Below are positions 57,056 to 64,000 of a stretch of DNA of 64,000 nt, in pieces (within the stretch, counting starts at the first letter, position 1; each line of letters starts with the position of its first letter). The DNA comes from Plebeiibacterium marinum. Its GTDB lineage: Bacteria > Bacteroidota > Bacteroidia > Bacteroidales > Marinilabiliaceae. The stretch spans positions 1 through 64,000 of the forward strand of contig NZ_JAPDPI010000006.1 in NCBI RefSeq assembly GCF_026013615.1, in the 5' to 3' direction. A program made the translations under genes and the position numbers. Under the pieces are notes generated by a model that saw nothing but the letters and a program-made list of their open reading frames with translations, searched no databases and was not told where the DNA came from.

Positions 57056-57535
57056 TTAATAGGTACTAACAACGTGATCAAGCTCTTCTTTAGCTTTTTC
57101 ACAAATATCATTAAATTTTTCAATTAAATTCTCTAATTCTGAAAGATTAGCATTTGCCCTAACCCACTTAATTCTGTCTTCCGGATAGCCTTCAAAATTT
57201 TTTTCCAAAACAATAATCTCATCTTTTTGGGCTTCTGTAACACTATCCTTTCTTTTCAACTCAATAACCCTTAATTGCTTCGCCAACAACTCCAGGTTCT
57301 TCAAGTCATTATTACCCAAATCATTCATCCCCATTGAAACAACAGAAGATTTTGCTTTATGAGCTATTGCAGCAATTTTTAACCAGTTTTTATCTTTTAA
57401 GCTCTCATCAAACCCATCTGTAAACTCCGGCATCTGATCTAAAAATATTTCTACCAGTTCTTTAACAATACTTTTATCTCCATCTGCAATGCCCTCTAAA
57501 TAAGAAAGATCAACATACTTATACTTTTCTTCCAT
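57056..57535 (-). CDS. Hpt-domain phosphotransfer protein
   Basis: A 159-residue protein with a single Hpt domain. The phosphorylatable histidine is H59 in AIAHKAKSS, with the surrounding four-helix bundle at about residues 12-115. It could pass phosphate between receiver domains of a phosphorelay. No kinase or receiver gene is adjacent. It is unusual for it to be followed directly (15 bases) by a STAS gene, which suggests the two act together. The C-terminal 40 residues are an additional helical tail. Confidence 0.88.
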   Translation of the reverse strand: MEEKYKYVDLSYLEGIADGDKSIVKELVEIFLDQMPEFTDGFDESLKDKNWLKIAAIAHKAKSSVVSMGMNDLGNNDLKNLELLAKQLRVIELKRKDSVTEAQKDEIIVLEKNFEGYPEDRIKWVRANANLSELENLIEKFNDICEKAKEELDHVVSTY

Positions 57536-57689
57536 AATTTCAAGGTTTTTTTGTCATAACAAAATTAATATTACAAAACTACTTTTTTTTACGAAAATAC
57601 CATATTATCAAACCTTTTTTTAAAAAGACATGGCACATATTCGCAAGAACTCTGTTAATAATCATCTTTAAAAGAGAATTTATATCATA

Positions 57690-57718
57690 TTTGGGTTTAT
57701 GCTAATTTCATACATTTG
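57690..57718 (+). promoter_or_regulatory. candidate gcvT promoter
   Basis: TTTG at 57690-57693, a 17-base spacer, and TACATTTG (exact TANNTTTG) at 57711-57718, 32 bases before the gcvT ATG. This is the best complete promoter match in the window. Confidence 0.55.
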
Positions 57719-57749
57719 TTTGACTTAAAAATAATTTAAAGAACAAAAA

Positions 57750-58832
57750 ATGAAACATACTGCCTTTTATGAATTACATAAAAATCTTAATGCTAAAATT
57801 GTACCCTTTGCTGGCTATGAAATGCCCGTAGAATATAGTGGTATAACAAACGAGCACCTCCAGGTGAGAAATAGCGTGGGCGTTTTTGATGTTTCGCACA
57901 TGGGGGAGTTTTGGGTGAAAGGCCCCAAAGCTTTGGATCTTATCCAAAAAATCACTTCAAACGACGCCTCCACACTCACTATCGGAAAAGCTCAATACAG
58001 TTGTTTCCCCAACGGCAAAGGGGGAATTATTGACGACCTTTTGGTATATAAATATGAGGAAGAAAAATACATGTTGGTTGTTAATGCAGCAAACATTGAA
58101 AAAGATTGGAAATGGTGTGTTGAAAACAACACCATCGGTGCAGAACTTGAAAATGCATCCGACAACATTTCCCAACTTGCAATCCAGGGACCTAAAGCAA
58201 TAGAAACACTGCAAAAATTAACAGAAATAAACTTATCTGAAATTCCTTATTACAGCTTTGTAACAGGAAAAATTGCCGGCATTGATAACGTTATCATCTC
58301 AAATACCGGATATACCGGATCAGGAGGCTTTGAGTTATATATGTACAACAAGGACGCGATAAAAATTTGGGAGGCTGTTTTTAAAGCAGGTGAAGAATTC
58401 GGTATATTGCCAATTGGGCTTGGTGCCAGAGATACACTTAGATTAGAGAAAGGCTTTTGCCTTTATGGTAACGACATAGACGATACCACATCTCCTATAG
58501 AAGCCGGCCTTGGATGGATTACAAAATTTACTGAATCAAAAAGTTTTATTGACAAAGACTTTTTATTAAATCAAAAGACAGAAGGTGTTAACAAAAAACT
58601 AAAAGGCTTTAAGATGATTGACAAGGGGATTCCCCGCCATGATTACGAAGTTATTAATGAACAGGATCAAGTAATTGGTAAAGTAACATCAGGTACCCAC
58701 TCCCCTATTTTAAAACAAGGAATTGGGATGGCGTATATTAATACAGAATATACAAAAATAGGAACAGAAATATTCATTAAGGTTAGAAACAGAAAACTTA
58801 AAGCAGAAATTGTTAAGGTACCATTTGTATAG
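57750..58832 (+). CDS. gcvT: glycine cleavage system T protein (aminomethyltransferase)
   Basis: The T protein transfers the methylene of the lipoyl-bound aminomethyl to tetrahydrofolate. The 360-residue product shows the start [26 protein letters not shown], the [14 protein letters not shown] folate-binding region, and [20 protein letters not shown] with its conserved Asp and Arg. Length is typical. It is monocistronic, so gcvH and gcvP must be elsewhere. Together with serC/serA about 1.5 kb downstream it serves glycine, serine and one-carbon metabolism, but the loci are separately promoted. Confidence 0.95.
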   Translation: MKHTAFYELHKNLNAKIVPFAGYEMPVEYSGITNEHLQVRNSVGVFDVSHMGEFWVKGPKALDLIQKITSNDASTLTIGKAQYSCFPNGKGGIIDDLLVYKYEEEKYMLVVNAANIEKDWKWCVENNTIGAELENASDNISQLAIQGPKAIETLQKLTEINLSEIPYYSFVTGKIAGIDNVIISNTGYTGSGGFELYMYNKDAIKIWEAVFKAGEEFGILPIGLGARDTLRLEKGFCLYGNDIDDTTSPIEAGLGWITKFTESKSFIDKDFLLNQKTEGVNKKLKGFKMIDKGIPRHDYEVINEQDQVIGKVTSGTHSPILKQGIGMAYINTEYTKIGTEIFIKVRNRKLKAEIVKVPFV

Positions 58833-59231
58833 AATATACTAAAAATGACATTTATCAGAATTTTTACGATATTTTTATGATTGTAATCAGCTTTTGGTCA
58901 CAACAACTCAAATGCACTATTTAACTATACTGCAGCACATTACTGCTTATACAAATATAGTTTATGCCCCAAATAGATAACCTATAGTTATAATGCATAA
59001 CTATGTTTTATAAGATTTACTGTGTTTTAGTTGCATATTTTTCTAATTTTGCGAGTGTAAAACAAACAGTTCCGCTATTTAGCTATAGAATCACGGAATA
59101 ACCATTGTTTACATGAATAATTATTAACGCATTATTAATAAAAATTCATTTTAAAAATTAGTAACCATTAACAATAAATTATCCTATTGGAAATGGCAAT
59201 TATAAGTGTAAAAAATTTAATTATCTAACAA
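58833..59231. other. non-coding region upstream of serC
   Basis: AT-rich, no credible ORF. It contains a TAATTTTG (exact TANNTTTG) at 59044-59051 without a clear -33 element, 180 bases before the serC ATG. The long leader could hold regulation, but I see no known riboswitch or attenuator. Confidence 0.5.
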
Positions 59232-60302
59232 ATGAAAAAGCATAATTTTTACGCCGGACCATCTATTTTACCGGAATACACAATTAAAAATACGGCAGAA
59301 GCTGTTGTGAATTTTGCAGGAACAGGTTTGTCTGTTATGGAAGTATCACATCGCTCCAAAGAGTTTGTAGCGGTAATGGATGAAGCTATTTCTTTAGTTA
59401 AAGAGTTACTTGATGTTCCAGCTGGTTATGAGGTAATTTTTGTTGGTGGTGGAGCCAGTACACAGTTTTGCATGGTTCCATTTAATTTATTAAAAACAAA
59501 AGCCGCATATTTAAATACTGGTGCATGGTCAACTAAAGCTATTAAAGAAGCTAAATTCTTTGGCGAAGTAGTTGAGGTTGCTTCTTCTAAAGATAAAAAC
59601 TTCAACTATATACCTAAAGGATTTGATGTTCCTGCAGATGCTGATTATTTACATATTACTTCTAACAACACCATTTATGGTACTGAAATTAAAACAGATC
59701 TAGACCTGGGTGTTCGTTTGGTAGCAGATATGTCATCTGATATTTTCTCTCGTCCTATTGATGTTTCAAAATATGACGTGATTTATGGTGGAGCTCAAAA
59801 GAACCTGGCTCCTGCCGGAGTTACTTTTGTTATTGTTAAACAAGATGCCTTAGGAAAAGTGGATCGTGCTATTCCTACAATGTTAGATTACAGAACTCAC
59901 ATTGATAAGGAATCAATGTTCAACACACCTCCAGCTCTGCCTGTTTTTGCTGCTCTACAGACGTTAAAATGGTTAAAGAATATGGGTGGTGTTGCTGAAA
60001 TGCAAAAGAAAAACATTGAAAAAGCTGCCCTTCTTTACGATGAGATAGATAGCAACAAATTCTTTAAAGCAACTGTTGAAGCAGAAGAAGACCGTTCATT
60101 AATGAATATTTGCTTTGTTATGAATGACGAGTACGTTGAACTTGAAAAGGACTTTATGGAATTAGCAACATCTAAAGGGTGTGTCGGCATTAAAGGTCAC
60201 CGTTCTGTTGGCGGATTCCGTGCTTCTACTTACAATGCACTTCCAAAAGAAAGCGTTGAAGTATTAGTAGCTGCAATGAAAGAATTTGCTTCTAAACACT
60301 AA
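59232..60302 (+). CDS. serC: phosphoserine aminotransferase
   Basis: SerC converts 3-phosphohydroxypyruvate and glutamate to phosphoserine and 2-oxoglutarate, the second step of serine synthesis. The 356-residue product starts [12 protein letters not shown], contains the PLP lysine in [11 protein letters not shown] and the VSHRSKEF substrate-site segment near the N-terminus. Length is typical. It is followed by serA after 91 bases on the same strand, so the first two serine enzymes are clustered in reverse order. Confidence 0.96.
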   Translation: MKKHNFYAGPSILPEYTIKNTAEAVVNFAGTGLSVMEVSHRSKEFVAVMDEAISLVKELLDVPAGYEVIFVGGGASTQFCMVPFNLLKTKAAYLNTGAWSTKAIKEAKFFGEVVEVASSKDKNFNYIPKGFDVPADADYLHITSNNTIYGTEIKTDLDLGVRLVADMSSDIFSRPIDVSKYDVIYGGAQKNLAPAGVTFVIVKQDALGKVDRAIPTMLDYRTHIDKESMFNTPPALPVFAALQTLKWLKNMGGVAEMQKKNIEKAALLYDEIDSNKFFKATVEAEEDRSLMNICFVMNDEYVELEKDFMELATSKGCVGIKGHRSVGGFRASTYNALPKESVEVLVAAMKEFASKH

Positions 60303-60393
60303 GATTTTTCTTTCTTTACAATAATGGCCGGAGCCTTTATGGCTTCGGCTTCACTTTCTATTCCTAAATATAACAAAATCAATTTATTATATC

Positions 60394-61314
60394 ATGACTA
60401 AAGTATTAGTTGCCACAGAAAAGCCTTTTGCAAAGGCTGCTGTTGACCAGATTGAAGCAATTGTTAAAAACGCAGGTTTTGAATTTGCAAAACTTGAAAA
60501 ATATACCGATACGGCAGATCTACTAGAGGCGGTAAAAGATGCGAGTGCGTTAATTGTACGCTCAGACCAAGTTACTGCAGAAGTTGTTGATGCCGCTAAA
60601 GATTTAAAAATTGTAGTAAGGGCTGGTGCCGGATATGACAATTTAGACCTGGAAGCATGTTCTGCTAAAAACATTGTTGCCATGAATACTCCCGGCCAAA
60701 ACTCTAACGCTGTTGCCGAATTGGCTTTCGGAATGATGATTTCTATGGCAAGAAATGCATATAACGGAACTGCTGGTACAGAATTGAGAGGAAAAAAGAT
60801 TGGCATCCATGCATACGGAAACGTGGGCTTATACGTAGCTAAAATTGCACAAGGAATAGGAATGGAAGTTTATGCTTTTGATCCTTTTGTAGATGCTGAA
60901 AAAATCAAAGCAGACGGAGTAACTCCTGTTGGTTCTGTTGAAGAATTATACTCAACCTGTCAGTATATTTCATTACATATTCCTGCTACTCCGCAAACCA
61001 AAGAATCAATTAACTTTGATTTATTATCAAAAATGCCAGCTAACGCTGTTTTGGTTAACACTGCTCGTAAAGAGGTTATCCACGAAGCTGACATGATCAA
61101 GCTAATGAACGAAAGAGCTGATTTCTCATATATTTCAGATATTGCTCCTGATAACAAAGATGAATACGCAGCGTTTGAAGGAAGATACTTCTTTACACCT
61201 AAAAAAATGGGTGCTCAAACTGCTGAAGCTAACATCAATGCCGGTGTAGCAGCTGCAAACCAAATTGTTGGATTTATTAAAGAAGGAAATGCTACTTTCC
61301 AGGTTAATAAATAA
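60394..61314 (+). CDS. serA: 3-phosphoglycerate dehydrogenase, short form
   Basis: A 306-residue NAD-dependent dehydrogenase of the 2-hydroxyacid family, without ACT or other regulatory domains. The NAD-binding segment reads GIHAYGNVG (residues about 131-139), where the first Gly of G-x-G-x-x-G is Ala/Tyr, and the catalytic Arg lies in NTARKEVI. The usual TPHxG motif is TPKKMG, so the catalytic histidine is replaced by lysine, and the EP element is missing too. This altered set is, as I recall, shared by Bacteroidota orthologues, so it is probably a lineage trait rather than decay. It follows serC, so activity is likely. A terminator follows. Confidence 0.9.
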   Translation: MTKVLVATEKPFAKAAVDQIEAIVKNAGFEFAKLEKYTDTADLLEAVKDASALIVRSDQVTAEVVDAAKDLKIVVRAGAGYDNLDLEACSAKNIVAMNTPGQNSNAVAELAFGMMISMARNAYNGTAGTELRGKKIGIHAYGNVGLYVAKIAQGIGMEVYAFDPFVDAEKIKADGVTPVGSVEELYSTCQYISLHIPATPQTKESINFDLLSKMPANAVLVNTARKEVIHEADMIKLMNERADFSYISDIAPDNKDEYAAFEGRYFFTPKKMGAQTAEANINAGVAAANQIVGFIKEGNATFQVNK

Positions 61315-61363
61315 AAACTGTTTTAAGATACGTTAAGCTATTTTACAGATAGCTATAAAATAT

Positions 61364-61397
61364 AAAAGGGAAACCCTGATGAGTTTCCCTTTTTTTA
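61364..61397 (+). terminator. terminator after serA
   Basis: AAAAGGGAAAC and GTTTCCCTTTT form an 11-bp stem with an eight-base loop, followed by a T-run. It begins 50 bases past the serA stop and precedes the convergent glycosyltransferase gene. Confidence 0.9.
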
Positions 61398-61427
61398 TGC
61401 TCTTACACTCCTTTATAAATTCTTATA

Positions 61428-62840
61428 TCAATCTACACTAAAACTATAAATCCGATTTTTCCTTGAAGCATCCAGCTCCTTCAAACCACATAATTCATAT
61501 TCCGGATTTCTTTTCAACGTTTTATCTTTTATAATTACATAAAAAGAATCCTTTAAAGTCATTTTATCCCTTAACTCGTCATAAGTTATATTTTGCACTT
61601 TTCCATTACTATAAAACTGACTAGAGTAGCTCTTTTTACCCAGATAATAAAGCGGTCTATCCAACTCCCCTTGCGATTCTATAATATATTTATCAGTGTT
61701 ACTGAATTGCTCTAAATTATTATTAACCATACCTAACACCAAAGCCAATGAAGCAAGAACCGGAACAATCAGGCTAATAATTATATTTGTTTTCTTTCTT
61801 CTAATCTCATTCCAATAATGGACTACCAACAATGCTATAGGAGGCATAACTGGCAATACATAAGTATGTATCAAACTTTTTGAAACCGTAAAGAACAACG
61901 GAGTAAACAACAACCATCCCGTTAAAAAGAAAACCCATCTATCCTTAATAGCAACCTTCCTGTTAATCCAAAGTTTTGAAATTACTATCTGTACCCAAGG
62001 AAAAGCCATTCCCAAAAGAAACAACCAAACTATCCCCAACGGCTGTTGCTTTGGAAAACCATATTTATCTCCTGTCCACGACGAATCAAAAAAGCGTTTA
62101 AAGTGCTCGCCTACTATAAAATAATCAATAAAACCCTCACTATGTTTTTCTGCCAAAATATACCATGGAACAGCTATCAATGCAGCAAGAGGCAATCCCA
62201 ACACCCAAGGGATTCTTGAAAAAAGGTTTTTCCATTCCTTAAACCACAATACCCATACAAATATTGGTGGAACTGTTAATATCAACACAATAGGCCCTTT
62301 TGCCAACAATCCTAACCCTACCCCTGCAAACATCAAGTATCCCCACACATTAGTCTTTTCACTAATTATTTGTTTCCAAAAGCCTATCATTACTAATGTT
62401 ATGGCCAGCAACAAACTTGTATCTGTTGAAACCACACCGGCATGAAGCATGAACTGGGGAAGTGTAAACATTACAAATGCAGAAACCAATAGACTCATCC
62501 CCTTATCCTTAACTGCTTTTCCTATTATTAAAACGATAAGAACACATAAGATAAATGCAGGAAAACGAACTGCAAATTCATTCACCCCAAATAATTTCAT
62601 ACTTAAAGCTGACAACCATGTATTTAAAGGAGGCTTGGCCCAAAAAGGAACACCATAATCAATCTGGGGAGTAATCCAATTATTTGTTTCATACATCAAC
62701 CTTGCTATTTCTCCGTATCTTGCCTCTGTTTTATCCATTAATGGCAATATGGCATTAAGCAGTAAACGCAACAATAGTATACCAATAAGGCTGTTGCGGT
62801 AAAACTTCTTATCGTTTATCATTTGAGATAGTTTTTGCAT
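61428..62840 (-). CDS. ArnT-like GT83 family glycosyltransferase
   Basis: A 470-residue integral membrane protein with about ten to twelve hydrophobic segments and the N-terminal periplasmic loop typical of the ArnT/PMT superfamily: DKTEARYGEIA with the acidic catalytic residue, and DYGVPFWAKPPL. Such enzymes transfer a sugar from a polyprenyl-phosphate donor to lipid A or other glycolipids at the outer face of the inner membrane. The companion GT2 gene upstream, overlapping by 32 bases, would make that donor. The acceptor cannot be told. A second ATG at 62822 would reduce the overlap to 14 bases. Confidence 0.88.
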   Translation of the reverse strand: MQKLSQMINDKKFYRNSLIGILLLRLLLNAILPLMDKTEARYGEIARLMYETNNWITPQIDYGVPFWAKPPLNTWLSALSMKLFGVNEFAVRFPAFILCVLIVLIIGKAVKDKGMSLLVSAFVMFTLPQFMLHAGVVSTDTSLLLAITLVMIGFWKQIISEKTNVWGYLMFAGVGLGLLAKGPIVLILTVPPIFVWVLWFKEWKNLFSRIPWVLGLPLAALIAVPWYILAEKHSEGFIDYFIVGEHFKRFFDSSWTGDKYGFPKQQPLGIVWLFLLGMAFPWVQIVISKLWINRKVAIKDRWVFFLTGWLLFTPLFFTVSKSLIHTYVLPVMPPIALLVVHYWNEIRRKKTNIIISLIVPVLASLALVLGMVNNNLEQFSNTDKYIIESQGELDRPLYYLGKKSYSSQFYSNGKVQNITYDELRDKMTLKDSFYVIIKDKTLKRNPEYELCGLKELDASRKNRIYSFSVD

Positions 62841-63570
62841 TATATTTTTTGTTTATCTTATATAAATCATACCACAATTTTATTGAATAGGAAAATTTAA
62901 CCTTGGACTCATCCTTATCAATCCACGCCTTCAATGGAATTTCCCGGGCGATTTTTCTCATTTTTTTTCCTTTATAATGATGCTTTATCCTAAAAAACAA
63001 CTCAACATCAAACAACCACCTGGAAATAAAACTATCTTTAAAAATAAACTGAGCCAAATCTCGTCTAAACACCTTACATCCACATTGGGTATCATAAACA
63101 TTCATATCAAGAATTATTGATATTACAGTTGCTATGCCTCTGCCTATTATGTGTCTATACAATTTTCTATCAATACGATTATCAATCTTTTGAATTCTTG
63201 AACCAAAAGAAAAAACAATGTTCTTTTTTATTCGCTTGCTTACTTTAAGGCATTCTTTTAAAGATGTTGCCAAATCAGAATCCAAAAAGGCAATTTTTTC
63301 AAAGTCAAGGTTTTGGTTGTAACAATACAATACTCCATCACGAACAGCAGCAGCTTTGCCTCCATTTTTCTTCAGGCAATTTATATACACCCTATTAGGG
63401 GCTGTCTCTTTAATTTCTTCCAGTACCTTAAGCGTATTATCCCTTGATCCATCATCAGAGAACACAATTTTACACTGACTTGTTTCATTTAAAAACCTGA
63501 TAAAATCATTTTTGGGAAGTCTGGTTTCTTCATTATAACACGGAACAACTATCGCGATATTTTCATCCAT
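62809..63570 (-). CDS. GT2 dolichyl/polyprenyl-phosphate sugar synthase-like protein
   Basis: A 253-residue GT-A glycosyltransferase of family 2: VVPCYNEETRLP at the start, the DDGSRDNT donor-binding motif, DSDLAT (DxD-like) near residue 100, and QCGCKVF and the RWLFDVE segment that are characteristic of the polyprenyl-phosphate glucosyltransferase group. It has no C-terminal membrane segments. It probably charges undecaprenyl phosphate with a sugar used by the GT83 enzyme encoded immediately downstream with a 32-base overlap. Sugar identity is unknown. Confidence 0.88.
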   Translation of the reverse strand: MDENIAIVVPCYNEETRLPKNDFIRFLNETSQCKIVFSDDGSRDNTLKVLEEIKETAPNRVYINCLKKNGGKAAAVRDGVLYCYNQNLDFEKIAFLDSDLATSLKECLKVSKRIKKNIVFSFGSRIQKIDNRIDRKLYRHIIGRGIATVISIILDMNVYDTQCGCKVFRRDLAQFIFKDSFISRWLFDVELFFRIKHHYKGKKMRKIAREIPLKAWIDKDESKVKFSYSIKLWYDLYKINKKYNAKTISNDKR

Positions 63571-63729
63571 AGTGTAATATTTATTCTCCTTAACTTTTAA
63601 AACCCTGCAAAAATACTAAATCATTTTAATTCCATAGGTGATTTTTCGCCAAATGACAGCATATGTAATTCTATCAGATAAAAGCCGAAATAAAACGCTT
63701 GCAATGACAAAAACATTTTATCCTTCAAT

Positions 63730-64000
63730 TCAATAACCCATAAATTCAAAAGCACTCCGATAGGCATTTTTTTCATTCACATAATCCAAAAATGAGCTAT
63801 AAAACGGATGCTGGCCAATTGTAGCACTATCTCCAATTACCACCAGTTTCTTTTTTGCCCGTGTTATGGCAACATTCATTCTTCGAATATCAGATAAAAA
63901 CCCTATATCACCCTTTTCATTACAACGCACCAAACTAATATAAACAACATCCCTTTCCTGTCCTTGAAATGAATCGATCGTATTTACAGAAAGATTTAAA
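63730..64000 (-). CDS. superfamily I DNA/RNA helicase, C-terminal part (gene runs off window)
   Basis: The last 90 codons of a larger gene are visible; the frame is open to the window edge and the start lies outside. The readable part has the motif V and VI regions of UPF1/DNA2-like superfamily I helicases: NTIDSFQGQERDVV followed by RRMNVAITRAKKKLVVIGD. The C-terminus ends EFMGY. These helicases unwind DNA or RNA; the substrate cannot be told from this end. The following gap on the minus strand (63571-63729) is empty. Confidence 0.9.
   Translation of the reverse strand, partial: LNLSVNTIDSFQGQERDVVYISLVRCNEKGDIGFLSDIRRMNVAITRAKKKLVVIGDSATIGQHPFYSSFLDYVNEKNAYRSAFEFMGY

Overview
The window is a stretch of chromosome from a member of the Bacteroidota, most likely in or near the Bacteroidales/Marinilabiliales. 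Several things point there: a PorP/SprF and PorE-like type IX secretion set beside a giant surface protein with a gliding-motility-type C-terminal sorting domain; a complete Bat (Bacteroides aerotolerance) operon; a DUF6266 protein; a DUF2027/Smr protein; the short lineage-typical 3-phosphoglycerate dehydrogenase; and promoter candidates of the TTG-N17-23-TANNTTTG type. Base composition is AT-rich. I see no tRNA, rRNA, CRISPR array, insertion sequence or prophage module. The single recognised RNA gene is RNase P RNA.

Layout. 1-3.0 kb: accessory-looking genes on the plus strand (small membrane protein, DUF6266 protein, a short Rossmann/glycosyltransferase-like fragment, and a 399-residue unknown whose C-terminus recalls RteC), followed by repeat-rich non-coding DNA. 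3.7-5.9 kb: catalase-peroxidase KatG. 6.2-8.9 kb: an Mla/MCE-type lipid transporter (permease, ATPase, MCE protein) with a small inverted-repeat element inserted between the last two genes. 9.1-13.6 kb: a small heat-shock protein and two sensor kinases. 13.8-20.2 kb: SfsA, a large SWIM-SNF2 helicase, a second copy of the small element, a thioesterase and threonine aldolase. 20.3-24.3 kb: glutathione peroxidase, a C_GCAxxG_C_C redox protein, an M23 endopeptidase, a GNAT and a PHP phosphatase. 24.4-29.6 kb: release factor 3, a FlK-like thioesterase, an exonuclease/GIY-YIG protein and a BrkB-type membrane protein.

29.7-43.8 kb (all minus strand): RNase P RNA, then, reading back against the direction of transcription, a double-SPOR-like protein, a PorE-like OmpA protein, PorP/SprF and an almost 3000-residue surface protein with many Ig/PKD-like domains, including a recent 759-bp super-repeat. 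This looks like one secretion and anchoring cassette. A 218-residue unknown and about 1 kb of empty AT-rich DNA follow.

44.8-64 kb: Smr-domain protein divergent from QueA; a tiny BFD-like protein whose second cysteine is a histidine; the Bat operon moxR-DUF58-BatD-like-batA-batB-batC-batD-batE, where BatC carries five calcium-type (TSP3) repeats; an Hpt-STAS pair; gcvT; serC-serA; an ArnT-like and a polyprenyl-phosphate glycosyltransferase pair; and the 3' end of a superfamily I helicase gene that runs off the window. The gcvT, serC, serA and ltaE genes together cover serine/glycine/one-carbon metabolism.
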